From positions 1,909,877-1,973,876 of the forward strand of contig NC_060978.1 of assembly GCF_910589235.1 (NCBI RefSeq): 64,000 nt of DNA. Direction: 5' to 3'. The first letter of the stretch is position 1. Every line of letters begins with the position of its first letter. Of the stretch, positions 11,585 through 23,373 are shown piece after piece. Below the pieces are notes generated by a model. That model saw nothing but the letters and a program-made list of their open reading frames with translations. It was not told the DNA's origin and made no database searches. A program made the position numbers and the translations under genes. The DNA comes from Vespa crabro. Taxonomy: Eukaryota > Arthropoda > Insecta > Hymenoptera > Vespidae.

Positions 11585-11783
11585 TAGTTGCTCTCCTAGC
11601 TTAGGTATAGGACAGCTGCAGCCGTTACGAATGCCGTGGTAACGAGCGCATCCAAAGGATCGGAGAATCCATTATGTCGCCGTGAAATCGTAAGAAAAAA
11701 AAGTTGGCGGCTCACAAAAGGAGCGGATCTCACGGATGGATCCCGCGATGACAATATTCAAGGGCTGTTCTGAGTCCCTTTGA

Positions 11784-11785
<2 letters not shown>
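11582..11785. promoter_or_regulatory. Unique island, candidate non-coding element
   Basis: About 200 bases of balanced composition between (AT)n and (CT)n. It contains PuF-like and Sox-like words such as GACAATATTC and GGCGGCTCACAAAAG and no open frame of note. I infer a regulatory element from contrast with its surroundings only. Confidence 0.3.
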
Positions 11786-11834
<49 letters not shown>

Positions 11835-12047
11835 CTGTCTTTTTCTCTGTCTCTTTCCTTCTCACTTTTCTTCCTTCCTTTCTTTCTTTTCTTCTTTTTC
11901 TTCCTTTCTTTTTTTTTTTTTTGTTTCGTCCTTTTCTGTGGTCGGATGTACCTATGTACCTTTGCCTATCGCTTAAAAGTAGGTAGGTACTTACTTACTT
12001 TAAGAGGTAAGCCCTCTTATTACTACCTCTTCTACCTGGCAAAGTAA

Positions 12048-12100
<53 letters not shown>

Positions 12101-12380
12101 CTTTATCTATCTATCTGTCTATCTATCTATCTATCTATTTTTCTCTTTTTTTCTTTCCCTTTCTCACTTTTAATTCTTTTGAAAATTTTATTACTTGTCG
12201 CTGTTACGCTTGCAATCTCTTTCTCTTTTTTTCCACTTAAGTCAATTGAAATTTTAATGCATTTTCCATGAAGATGTTTGATATGCGTATGCATTATGCA
12301 CGTATTTATCATAGATAAATAATACTTTCTTGATCCATTTTTATTTTATTTTTCATACGAATATTTCGTTAATTTTAGAT

Positions 12381-12440
<60 letters not shown>

Positions 12441-13100
12441 GATAATAATAATAATGTCTCGATTTTTTTTTAACGTTGATACAATTATTTCCTAAAATGT
12501 TTTTGTGAATGATATTTATTAAAATAATCGAGTTCTTTTTTTTTCATACACACATATATATATAATTAAAAAAAAAAAAAAAAAAAAAAAAAATCGACAC
12601 GAATGAAATTCGTAAATCAGTAAGGGATCCTATTATTCTGTTACTTTAGTCTTTTTCCTTATCATTTCGTTCTTTTTTCTTATCATGATTATCATTCTAT
12701 ATATATATATTTCAATGAAAGAAAATATATAGTTTTATATATATATATATTTTTTTTTTTTTGTTTATTTCTAATGTTTAATAAAATTACTATAATTTGT
12801 CTGTTCTTATTAGAAAGAACAGAAAAACAAACGTACGAATAAATTTTTTCTCATCAATGAATAAAATTAAAAAGAAATATAATGTGATAGAGAAAAAATA
12901 ATTTTCTATGGTGGAGACAACCGTAAAGATATCGCTATATTGATGATGAAAATTAATGTTTCGTTATTAACGTTATAAATTTTTTGCAATGCATTTTTAT
13001 TAATCTAATTATAATTCTTTTTTCTCTCTTTCTATTTTTTTTTTTCCTTTTATAACAATACGTGTTTTTTCGTTTTATATAAAAATTTCATTTTACATTT
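11786..13100. other. Repeat-rich stretch with tandem hairpins
   Basis: (CT)n at 11,788-11,831 and 12,051-12,097, GATA/TCTA repeats at 12,107-12,136, AAT/GAT repeats at 12,385-12,455 and poly-A at 12,569-12,592. At 11,977-12,019 two hairpins lie side by side. At 12,800-12,823 there is a 9-bp perfect inverted repeat (TCTGTTCTT and AAGAACAGA, 6-base loop). No coding gene. Confidence 0.5.
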
Positions 13101-13370
13101 ACGCAAACATTTATCCCATCGCATTATGGCTATATATACAACATAATTGGGGCACGGTATTGCAAATGGCGGACACCATAAGTACGGGTTCGTATATAGA
13201 TGGATTCATGCACGGCAATACGCGTACGTATGTATGTAGTATTATAGTACGTGTACATATGCTAACTGGAGGGGCAGCTTCGAGCACCAGTCTTGGCAAA
13301 AGGGTCTTGCGTATAAATGGCGACTCCGAATTCGCGATGGCCATCGTGGAACGCATCGAAAAATAAATTA
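13100..13370. other. Unique island with short frames on both strands
   Basis: About 270 bases of non-repetitive sequence with a 68-residue frame on + (13,160-13,366) and an 81-residue frame on - (13,111-13,356). Neither has a recognisable domain, and the overlap argues that at most one is real. It could be a conserved non-coding element or an unrecognised exon. Confidence 0.3.
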
Positions 13371-14253
13371 TTTTTCTTTTGTCACAGAAAAGTTATATGC
13401 ATATATTTATACGTATATGATTTTTTATTCAATTTTCTTTTTTCTTTTCTTTTTCCTTTTTTTTCTTAATCGACAAAAATTTTTCTCCAAATTTTGCCAA
13501 AAAAAGAAAAAAAAATTTCCTTTCCCTAACAATCTCGAGATCTCTCTCAGATTATTTTATTCATCAGTTATTAATTATTATAAGATAAATCAAAATATAT
13601 ATTAATAATAATAATAATAATAATTATTATTATTATTATTATTGAATTATCGTAAGAGAAGATTGTCAAAGGTTTTGATAATTTTTTGATATGTTTTAAG
13701 ATAATCGAATTTTTTTTAATACGACATGATCTTCAGTATGATTTTAAAGAATAATATATGATAATTTTTCAATGTCTTTTTATTTTTTTCTCGTAGTTAA
13801 CAAAACAACGAATTTAATTATTACAATAATTCGATTGATAAATTACATAAAATATTTTATAAATTATAAATTATATAAAATAAAATATTTATCTGCTTGA
13901 TTAATTGATAAATAAAATTTATTAGAAAATAAATTCAAATGAAATTTCTAATGTTCCTATATTGCTTGATATATTCTATCATGAGTTTTATCGTACGATT
14001 ATAAATATCGTAATATTATCAGTTCGAACTATAAAAAAAAAAGAAAAGAAAGAAAAAAGAAAAAAGAGAAAAACAAAACGAAAGAAAAATGAACGAAGGA
14101 AAAATATTTTGAGTTTGAAACGTTAATAGATATTCTTTCAATAATTCGACGAACTAGTATCACGTTAGGAAACGTTCGAAGTAACCTTTGAACTCAACAC
14201 CCCTTGCTTTCCCCATGACCTTTCTCTTCTTTCTCTTCATCTCCCTACGCATA

Positions 14254-14311
<58 letters not shown>

Positions 14312-15090
14312 TTATATAGATATATATATATATATATATATATATGCATAATCAAAATTTAAAATAATCTATATATGCATTCTTTCTGATTAAAATTAAA
14401 ATGCAATTACGTCAATAATGGGTCCATACACATACACACACACACTTTTTATTATATAAATATATATATAATAAAAAATTAAAATATATAGACATGTGCA
14501 TAAATTTTATGAGATAAAAATTAAAATGCAATTATCGTACATGTCATAAATTCAATCAAGTGAATCAAATCGATACTAATCAATCAATAAATCGATTTTT
14601 AATATACTGATATATTTTATATCGTATTGTCAATGATATTCGTTCGATAAAAAACTTTAATTTCATTAAACAAAATTATCGGAATTTATTTTAGTACTAA
14701 TCAATTCTTATTTTCCCTCATGAACTTTCTGCTTAATATATATATATATACGTAGTATATAAGTTAGAGATTTTCGATTGGATTAACATCGGACATTCAT
14801 TCCAATTGATCGATAAGGATTTCTCCAGAGATTTCTCTTTTCTCTCAATTACTAAACTTGAATACATATTATGTTCCGAATCATTGTACAATTCCAATCT
14901 TCATTTTTCTCAATGAACGAACGCTTAGCAGATGGTAACACAGACTTTCTATATAGCTTTTCAATATATTACTTTGGCATTTTGAATCTGTGCGTGTGTA
15001 CATATATTTATATGTGTGTGTGTATGTATGCGTATCTATGTATTTGTGTAAGCAAGTAAAATTTACCAAATCCCTCTTCTCAGAAATGGC
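13371..15090. other. AT-rich gene-free stretch
   Basis: Long AT-rich unique sequence with AAT/ATT repeats (13,603-13,643), (CT)n at 14,259-14,300 and (TA)n at 14,322-14,344. No gene or RNA structure that I can support. Confidence 0.5.
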
Positions 15091-15093
15091 CTG

Positions 15094-15445
15094 AAACGTG
15101 CATCTTTACTGCGTATTCAACAAACCAGACTCCTGTAAAGACTTTATTGATGGCTGTAAGCCAAATACGTTGTATTGGTTACACACTGTATACCCAAAAA
15201 CGTACATTTTTCTTGTGTATACAACAATCCGCAATAACGTTACAATACTTTATTGACGATGATAAACCATTGATACGTTGTATTTGGCTAAGCCATGTAT
15301 CAATCCCTCCACCTCCACCTCCACCTCCCCATCCCCTCCTCCCAAATACGTAAATTTTCATTTTGTATTCAAAATTTCGCAATAAGATTTTTTTATATAT
15401 CAATAACTATAGATCCAAATACATTCTATTACACAATGTTTTATA
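15094..15445. repeat. Degenerate three-copy tandem repeat, about 105 bp
   Basis: Three diverged units align by eye: about 15,094-15,197, 15,198-15,308 and 15,342-15,440. Shared words include AAACGT.CAT.TTT, GTAT.CAACAA, ACTTTATTGA and ACGTTGTATT. A CCACCT repeat (15,308-15,337) sits between units two and three. Confidence 0.6.
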
Positions 15446-16210
15446 TTAATTAATAAGCTTACGTCATTGAAATATATCATGGTGTTGTTTAAATCTCGAT
15501 CGAAATATTTCCTTTACGTCCAGATGTTCCTCGGACGACATAACCAGATATATATGTATATATTTATCACTGTGCTCCGCCATTTTACATCCTAAACATC
15601 CTGTTTCATGATTTCCTATTACCTATTTTAGCACGATCCTTTGATGATTAGAAGCGATCAATCGATCGAGAATTATTTCAGGAACATATAGGCACTGTTG
15701 ATTTATTATCATGTAATATTATCGTGTATTACGTTTCACTGATAAAAATCTGAGAAAAAATCGTCGATCCATTTTTGTCTACTTATAGATGTTATCACGA
15801 TAGAAGAACGATCACTTTTCAATGAATGTTTCTATTCTTTTTTTGACATATCTCTCCGCCTCACATAACCCCGAATCACTCCCCACTCTATCACACCCCC
15901 TCCACCGATACAACCTTAAAAATGGGGCTGGTCACGGACATTTTCGGAATCCTTAGAATGTTTACAAAGAAACATCACAACTATCTATATACATATGAGG
16001 CACATCTCGTGCTACCACCGTTTTTGAAATGATTCTTACGTTTGTACGTAAGTACTATCCTAATCTCACCCTCTCTCTCTCTCTCTCTCCCCCATCTCCC
16101 CCCGTTTTTGTACCACCACCCGCTCAATAATATAATGTCGTTACACTGTCGACGGAAGTTCGTGAAAAACTGAGACTTCTTTTTGGACATTATATTAGAG
16201 AATAATAAAG

Positions 16211-16266
<56 letters not shown>

Positions 16267-16400
16267 ATGTAGATACGCATTTACCGACACATTTAACAAA
16301 CTAAGAATTAGAGTCGTAGTAGTTTACTGTGTTAGACCGTACAAACGATTTTTATTATAAAATATACATACATACATGCAAACATATATATATATATATA
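15446..16400. other. Mostly unique gene-free stretch
   Basis: Relatively non-repetitive sequence to about 16,065, then (CT)n at 16,071-16,089, (AT)n at 16,213-16,253 and 16,385-16,409. A C-rich patch lies at 15,855-15,905. No coding exon found. Confidence 0.45.
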
Positions 16401-16695
16401 TATATATATTATGTACCAACCTAGTCATCATTTTTCAAAACTTGTCAAGCAAGAAAATCATCCAACGCTTCTTCCGCGTTCCAACGAACAAAAGGGGATA
16501 GAAAAAAAAAAAGAACCCGGACGAAAGTGGTCCGGTAGGAAATATTTTTCCTGGTCGGATCGACCAATCGTAAGCTTCGTCAGTAGTCCGATCGGTGATC
16601 GTGGGGATGTGGTGAAGGGTGGAGAGGGTTAAAGGAGGAAACTTTCGGAGGTGGAGAGTAGGAGGACGTTGGAGTTTCGCTTTGGAAAGCCACTA

Positions 16696-16728
<33 letters not shown>

Positions 16729-16827
16729 GTGCAAGCGGTTTGACGCGCGCGCACGAGCGTAACGCACGCTCGTGGATAATCGCGTGCAACGTGTCGTTTG
16801 GGATTGGTCGGTGCGGAGAGTCGAGAT

Positions 16828-16862
<35 letters not shown>

Positions 16863-17115
16863 TACGGCCTATCTCTCTATCTCTCTCTTTCTCTCTCTCT
16901 CTCCTTCTTTCTCTTATTAACGATGAGGGTAGGCCGCCCCTGAACGCGTTCCATCCCCACCATTTTCACCGTTGTTGCACCGTTCTTCTTCATCCGTGCA
17001 CACATCGGTGCAACGGTGAATCGCGTGCATTCGTGGACTTCACTGTGAAGGGGCGGGGGGTCGACTCGGGTCGGCTCGGGATTGCGCCGAGCGGGGGGAA
17101 GGGGGACTTCTGAGG
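16400..17115. promoter_or_regulatory. GC-rich promoter-like island with hairpins
   Basis: The most GC-rich island of the window's first 40 kb. It has an ATTGG box (16,804-16,808), a 9-bp perfect inverted repeat (CACGAGCGT at 16,752-16,760, loop AACGC, ACGCTCGTG at 16,766-16,774), GA and CT repeats, a 15-bp imperfect hairpin (16,965-17,020), GGGGCGGGG Sp1-like boxes and a G-rich tract at 17,048-17,106. It looks like a promoter, but no coding exon can be attached. Confidence 0.4.
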
Positions 17116-17128
17116 GATGGGAAAGAGA

Positions 17129-17160
<32 letters not shown>

Positions 17161-18380
17161 AAGTGTGATAGACGGACGTACTCTTTTTCCTTCTCTCTTT
17201 CTTTCCTCAATCAGTACATGTAGTGGGGATAACGCTACGACTGGTGGGGAGGTGGATACTCTTCCTGTTCTCTCTTTTCTAGAGTGGGGGGTAATACACT
17301 TATCTATACGTACTGCTATATTCTTGCAATACGACATTCCTACGCTTTCTTTTATCTCCGTCTGATAATATTTCCTTTTCTTTTTTTTTTCTTTTTTTTT
17401 TTCTTTTTTTTTCTTCCTTATTCTTATTCTTATTCTTCCTTCTTTCTTTCTTTCTTCGATCGTGACGAGAATATTTATTTATCTAAGGATATATATATAT
17501 ATATATAAATATATTTATGTGGATGTGTATGTATGTTTTTATATATTTATATATAATGTTAGATATATTGAAAATTCTTTTACATTTTTTTTTTTCTTTT
17601 ACTTTTCAGTTCATCCTTTATTTCTCATCTGCCAACAATAATCGATCAATGTGCATCTGATTATATCACAAATTATTTTACTTTCTGCATCTCTTTCTCT
17701 CTCTTTCTCTCTCTCTCTCTCTATTTTATTTCTCTTCTCAACAGTCTTTCAATTATAATTTAGAATATATATTTTTATTAATTTGTCTTTATCTCGATAC
17801 ACATTGTTTTTAATAAATACGACAATAATTGTCAATATGAATTGAAAAATAATAATAAATTAAGGTAACTTATTAAAAGTTATGATAATTTTCGAAAGAA
17901 ATGCGCACAATAGCGTATTATGATCGTAAATAAATATATATAATTCAAATGATAAATTAAAAATTGCAAAAATATATTAATTCACTTTTGCACAAAGATA
18001 AAAAGAAAAGAACAAATTTTACGATTTATATTGCAAGATAATTACTTTGAGAAATTTTTATGAGAAATTTTTTTTTGACTTTGCAACTTCGAACTAATTT
18101 TCTTTTTCGTTTTCATTCGCATTAAAGAAAAAAGAACTTAATAATGACAAAATCAACGACGACAATAACAACAATAATAATAATTGCATAATAAACACAA
18201 ATAGTATTATGTATTTTAAATACACAATAAATAAATAAATAAATATTTATATATATATTTTTTTTTATTTTCTTTTTTTAAAATATCTTTAATAATTACT
18301 ATTATTTGTTCCATATAAAAATAATTACATTTTCGTTTAACAATAGATACTATTATAATAAATAGATATGTGCGTGCATA
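17116..18380. other. GA/CT and AT-rich gene-free stretch
   Basis: (GA)n at 17,135-17,160, T-rich block at 17,374-17,460, AT-rich unique sequence and short (AT)n. No gene seen. Confidence 0.5.
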
Positions 18381-18665
18381 CGTAGAATGGATTTCCTATT
18401 CGGGCTTTCGATTGGTGGATGCAACAATGGCGGAGCGAGAGAGATAGATAGATAGAGAGACAGAGAGAGAGAGAGAGAGAGAAAGAGAGTGAGAGAGAGA
18501 GCAATGGACATTCACGGTCGTTGCACACAGTGGGGCTTGCACCGTGAATCGCATCATGCAGTTCGTATTGGTGAAAGAAACCGGACGTTGGTGGGGGTAA
18601 TGCGTTTCCTCGAGCACGAGGGGTTATGCACTTTTTACGCATGGTGTGTGCAAGAAACGTTGTAA
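18380..18665. promoter_or_regulatory. Second GC-richer island related to the 16.8-17.0 kb island
   Basis: It has the same order of parts as the island at 16.8-17.0 kb: an ATTGG box (18,410-18,414), GA repeats (18,437-18,502), then a hairpin with arms ATTCACGGT (18,510-18,518) and ACCGTGAAT (18,541-18,549), ending in the shared word GTGAATCGC. The similarity suggests a shared origin or shared factor. Confidence 0.4.
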
Positions 18666-18699
18666 CGGACATTGATACGCAATGTCTCTATATATTTAT

Positions 18700-18925
18700 A
18701 ATTTATGTTTTTCATTCGTCTGATATATATATATATATTTAGATGTATATGTATGTATATATGTATATATGTATGCATTTAATAGCTTTCACGATTCGAC
18801 GAATTTATTATTCTTTTCTTTTTCTTTCTTTCCTTTTCTTTTTTTTTTTTTTTTCCTTTTTTTAATGCCGTCATGCTCACGTTTGAGTTATATACGAACT
18901 TCGATTATTTTAGTTTTTAAAAGAC

Positions 18926-18981
<56 letters not shown>

Positions 18982-19026
18982 TGTTTCTTTAAATATTTTT
19001 AATAAATATATTTATTAAAAATATTG

Positions 19027-19070
<44 letters not shown>

Positions 19071-20400
19071 CATTGTTTCTTTAAATATTTTTAATAAATA
19101 TATTTATTTGTTTCATATAAATAATTACATTCATTGATTTACTACCCTTTTTTTTTTTATTTATCATTAATTTATATTTCATTATTTTAATTTACATTAT
19201 TATATTTATATTTTCAATATTAACAGAGATATTGAATATGAAAATATAAAAAAAAAAAACAAAAAAAAAATATAAATATGATCGGTTTTTTTCTCTATGC
19301 GATTTTACATATAAATAAAAAGAATGTTAGACGATTTGCCTGAGAATCGTGCAAAATAGAAAAAAGGAAAAAAAATACGAGAGAAATGGAGAAAGAAGAA
19401 ATTTCGAAAGGAAAAAGAAGAAGAAAAAAAAAAAAAGAAAATAATAATTTTCAATAATAACTCGAGTTATTTCAAATTTCACAATTGAATAGATACTTTT
19501 ATCTATTTTACGTATATCGATTTCACTTTGTTTATTATGTTCCTTCGTCTTTATCAACATTTCTCGTTTGGTCCTTTATTCCTTTTTTATTTCTTCTTTC
19601 TTTTCCTTTTTCTTTTTATTTTTTTCATACTATTCGATCGGTCTAACCGTAATCTTGTGGTTTATTCTAAATGTCACGAACATAGGAATGCATTTTAGAG
19701 TGTGTCACGTGATCGTTCGTTGTCGTACGATCATTCGAAAACCGCGATTAGGGTTTATTATAAATATATCCCCATAGAAAAGAAAAAATAAAAAAAAAAA
19801 CCCTAATAATACTATTATTACAGTACAAAATTGTCTTGTAATTCGACAGGAAATAATTTGTAGATAGATATGTTTATTTATTTATTCATTTTTATACATA
19901 ATTATTGATAATATTATAAATCGTATAAATTGTATAATTGTATAAGATAAATAATTTTAATAATTGTATAAAAGGAAAAAAAAAATATATATATATATAT
20001 TTATTAAGTATTAAAGTTCAATATATTTTACTTAAGTAATTTATATATCAATATTAAATATAAAAAATATATATTTGATCGTGATATTAAATAAATTGAA
20101 ATTTATTTGATACATACAATATCTAAATAATCGATCGTAAAAAGACGAAATTTGTTTAGTTAAACAAACATTTATCTATATACGTAAACGTAATATATAT
20201 TTGTAACATTAATATATATCCAATAATTTAATATAATTTACGTATATAAGTGAATGTAACGCAATATTTTTATAAATATAATTTAATATAATTTATGTAT
20301 GTATATAAATGTAATGCAGAATTTTTAAAATATAATTTTATATAATTTTAATACTTATATATATATATATATATTATGGATATAGACAAAATACATAATC
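18700..20400. repeat. AT-rich stretch with local duplications
   Basis: A 39-base block (18,978-19,016) recurs at 19,070-19,108 with (AT)n before each copy. A 30-base word near 18,304 recurs near 19,105. A 55-bp unit is tandemly repeated at 20,224-20,278 and 20,280-20,333. A unique patch at 19,640-19,760 holds TCACGTGA near 19,706. No gene. Confidence 0.55.
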
Positions 20401-20592
20401 CTATTTCAGAGAAAAGCAATGGCTTGCGGTAACTTTCTCTCACATTTCATTTTAAACGAATGAACGAAGATGAAAACTTTCAAGCTTTCCATTCTATCGT
20501 ACGACAACGAAGATTTTTTTATCTTTTAACCTCGACTTCGGAAATCGTTTGTCGGAATACATATTTTCCAATTTTTTTTCACAAATTCTTTA

Positions 20593-20625
<33 letters not shown>

Positions 20626-20718
20626 TTTTACGAGATATAAAAACGAGCAAAAAGAGGAAAGGTCGGAAGTTAAGAAAGTAAGAAAAACAAAAAGGAAAAG
20701 AGATAGAGAGAAAAAAAG

Positions 20719-20760
<42 letters not shown>

Positions 20761-21188
20761 AATAAGAAAAAATAGAAAGGAAAAAGTAAGATCATAGGTT
20801 TTACTAAAGAGTGTTGGACGAGAGATGGTGGCGGTGGAGGAGAGGTAAGATATCTTATCTCTCTTCCTCTTTTCTCTTTTACAGAAGAAATTGTCCTTTT
20901 GAAAATGTTCGCCTGCACGTTTTGTTCCTTCTTACTCTCTTAGTATGCGTACATACGCACACACACACATACACACATACACACACACACAGACATATAT
21001 ATATATATATATATATATAGCTTTGAGAAAAGCTGGAAAAGGAAAAGTTGTTCCGGGTATTTGGCCCTACTTCGCCGTCTCCTATTTCGCCAGGAACATA
21101 CTAGGAGGGTGGGTGGTCGTCCTCGTAAAAATTTCAAGGCAACGAAAAAGAGAGATAAAGATAGCGAGATGAGAAAAAAAAAGAGTGC

Positions 21189-21224
<36 letters not shown>

Positions 21225-21348
21225 AAGAAAAGATCGAAAACGTCGAAGGAGAGCTAAGGCTTCTCGACAAAGAGGGGAAAACTGAAACGTGTCGGGAAAA
21301 GGGAAGAGACCAAAGGGAGTACACGACAGAGAAAAATAAAGTGAAAGT

Positions 21349-21388
<40 letters not shown>

Positions 21389-21479
21389 GAAAAAGAGAAA
21401 GACAGAAATGGAGAAAGAGAAAGAGAGTTAGAAAGATAAAAAGAGATAGACAAATAGAGTACGCATAAGCAAGAGATAA

Positions 21480-21521
<42 letters not shown>

Positions 21522-21560
21522 TGTGAGAGAGAGTGAGGGACTTTGAAGGGATATAGGAGG
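20400..21560. repeat. Polypurine block on the + strand
   Basis: (CT)n at 20,592-20,620, then GA-rich DNA at 20,640-20,785 and a nearly pure purine run from about 21,128 to 21,545 with several (GA)n cores. Unique pieces lie at 20,460-20,580 and 21,020-21,130. The 266-residue frame on the - strand through this block is Ser/Leu repeat translation. Confidence 0.7.
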
Positions 21561-21745
21561 GGAATATAGGCTTTTCGACAGGAAGGGTGACTCACCCCGC
21601 ATTAACGAGAGAGGGTACGCCCATATAAAAGATGGCTGCTCCGAGGGCAACCAATTAGATTTCGCGAGGTGTCTCGCGGCGAAAAAGCGCGGGGCGAGAG
21701 TATTTCCTCCTCCCACACCCCCGTATAACGCCAGAGACACGCTTT
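21560..21745 (+). promoter_or_regulatory. Promoter-like island: AP-1 palindrome, TATA box, E2F-like words
   Basis: GGGTGACTCACCC (21,585-21,597) is a perfect palindrome around an AP-1 site. ATATAAAA follows at 21,623-21,630, then GATGGCTGC. Downstream, CGCGAG and CTCGCG arms with a GTGT loop and TTTCGCG/GCGCGGGG words resemble E2F sites. This is the best core-promoter candidate of the gene-poor region. No coding exon is visible after it. Confidence 0.4.
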
Positions 21746-22041
21746 ACGGAGGGGTTGCTTTTATTTATTTCTCTTTTCTTTATCTTTGTCTTTGTGTATG
21801 TATGTATATGTGTGCGTGCGTGTGTATTTGTATATTCGTATGCGTATATATATATATATATATATATATATGTCTTTCTTTCTCACTGTCTCTTTCTCTT
21901 TCTTGCCTGTGTAAAAACCCTCTATCTCTTTCTCTCTTCTCCTCTTCTCTCCACTCCTCTCCTCTTCTCTTCTTTCTTCCTGCTTGCCGAAGCTAGGAAA
22001 AAAAAAATTTGTTCCCGCTAAGCACATCTCCTCTTTCTCTT

Positions 22042-22081
<40 letters not shown>

Positions 22082-23020
22082 CTTTCGACACCATCGAGAG
22101 TTCCTTTTTCTCTAGGTATCTAATACTCATGAAAATGGTTTGGCAAATAGCTAAACTTCGTCGCGTTTCCGGTTATTTGTAATATATTCGTATATATTTA
22201 ATTATCTTTGAATAATTTCATAATAATATAGAATTTGCAATGATCATTGTAATAATCGTTATAATAAATAAATTATTATATAATAATAAATAATTACAAT
22301 TATTATATAATTTATATTATATAATATTATATTTTATATAATTTTAAATATATATTATTATTATAATTATATATATATTAAATAAATAACACTATCATGT
22401 ATAATGAAATTTTCTATATGGTGTCATGTCAATAAAGAACGTAAAATATTATTATTTATTATCTATTATATGATAAATAACAAAATTTACTCTCTCTCTC
22501 TCTCTCTCTCCCTATCTATCTATACACATATATAAGACGAATGTTGATATAATAATTAACATTAGAAATTTTTCTCGTACAATCCAATATAATGAATCAC
22601 ATGATAGCGATGTTAGTAATTTCACGATGAGATCATCGATGTTGCGTGATCGGCATATAAATCTAAGAAGATCTTTTTTATTAAGTCAAACTTAATTCTT
22701 TTCTTTCTTTTCTCTAAGCTTCTTTTCTTTTTCAAAACAATTTTAATATCATAACCCCGGTTATATATTAATTTTCAATAACAATAACACACAACGACAA
22801 CGACGACGACCATAACAACAACAACAACGATAACAACAACAATATTAAAAACAATAACAATAATAACAAAGACAATAACATGAATAATAATAACAGCAAT
22901 CTCGATATACATTAAAACGTTATAATAATATATCTAATAGATAAATAAAATAATTTTCTAAAACTAGTTATATAATTGAATCATTCCTAGATATGAATTT
23001 AGTATTAAGTATTGTTTTCT
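21746..23020. other. AT-rich gene-free stretch
   Basis: (TA)n at 21,846-21,871, CT-rich sequence at 21,880-22,078, AT-rich unique DNA, and AAC/AAT trinucleotide repeats at 22,780-22,900. No gene seen. Confidence 0.5.
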
Positions 23021-23300
23021 AGAGTCCCATGAGCTCTTCCTACGCCTATGGATTCTCAGAAGTTAGAGGTTCGTTGGGTAAGAGCGCTCGCGCACTATTC
23101 TACTATGTACATACATAGATATATGCGTATACGTATTTATGTATTTATGTATGTATTTATACATGTATGTAGGTATATATATATATATGTGTATGTGTGT
23201 GTGTGTATGCATGTAAACGTGTATACACGCATTCGCTTTGGGTCCGACCTAACAGCACTTTGGGGTGGCATCATAGATACAAGAAGTACATTGGCCTGAG
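23020..23300. other. Unique pieces around a TATG/TG repeat
   Basis: Two unique blocks (23,020-23,100 and 23,222-23,300) flank a TATG/TA/TG repeat. A GTAAGA at about 23,078 could be a splice donor after a short exon, but there is no supporting protein. Function unknown. Confidence 0.3.
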
Positions 23301-23342
23301 AGAACGTGAAAGAGAAGGATAGATATATATATATATATGTAA

Positions 23343-23373
<31 letters not shown>

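Noticed and set aside
11977..12045. let-7 family microRNA, because of reversed TACCTC words
   Set aside because: The mature let-7 sequence is absent on both strands; only a short seed-like word occurs.
20940..21740. 266-residue open frame on the - strand, the longest in the window
   Set aside because: Most of it is Ser/Leu/Phe translation of (CT)n. The remaining parts match nothing and lie over a promoter-like island.
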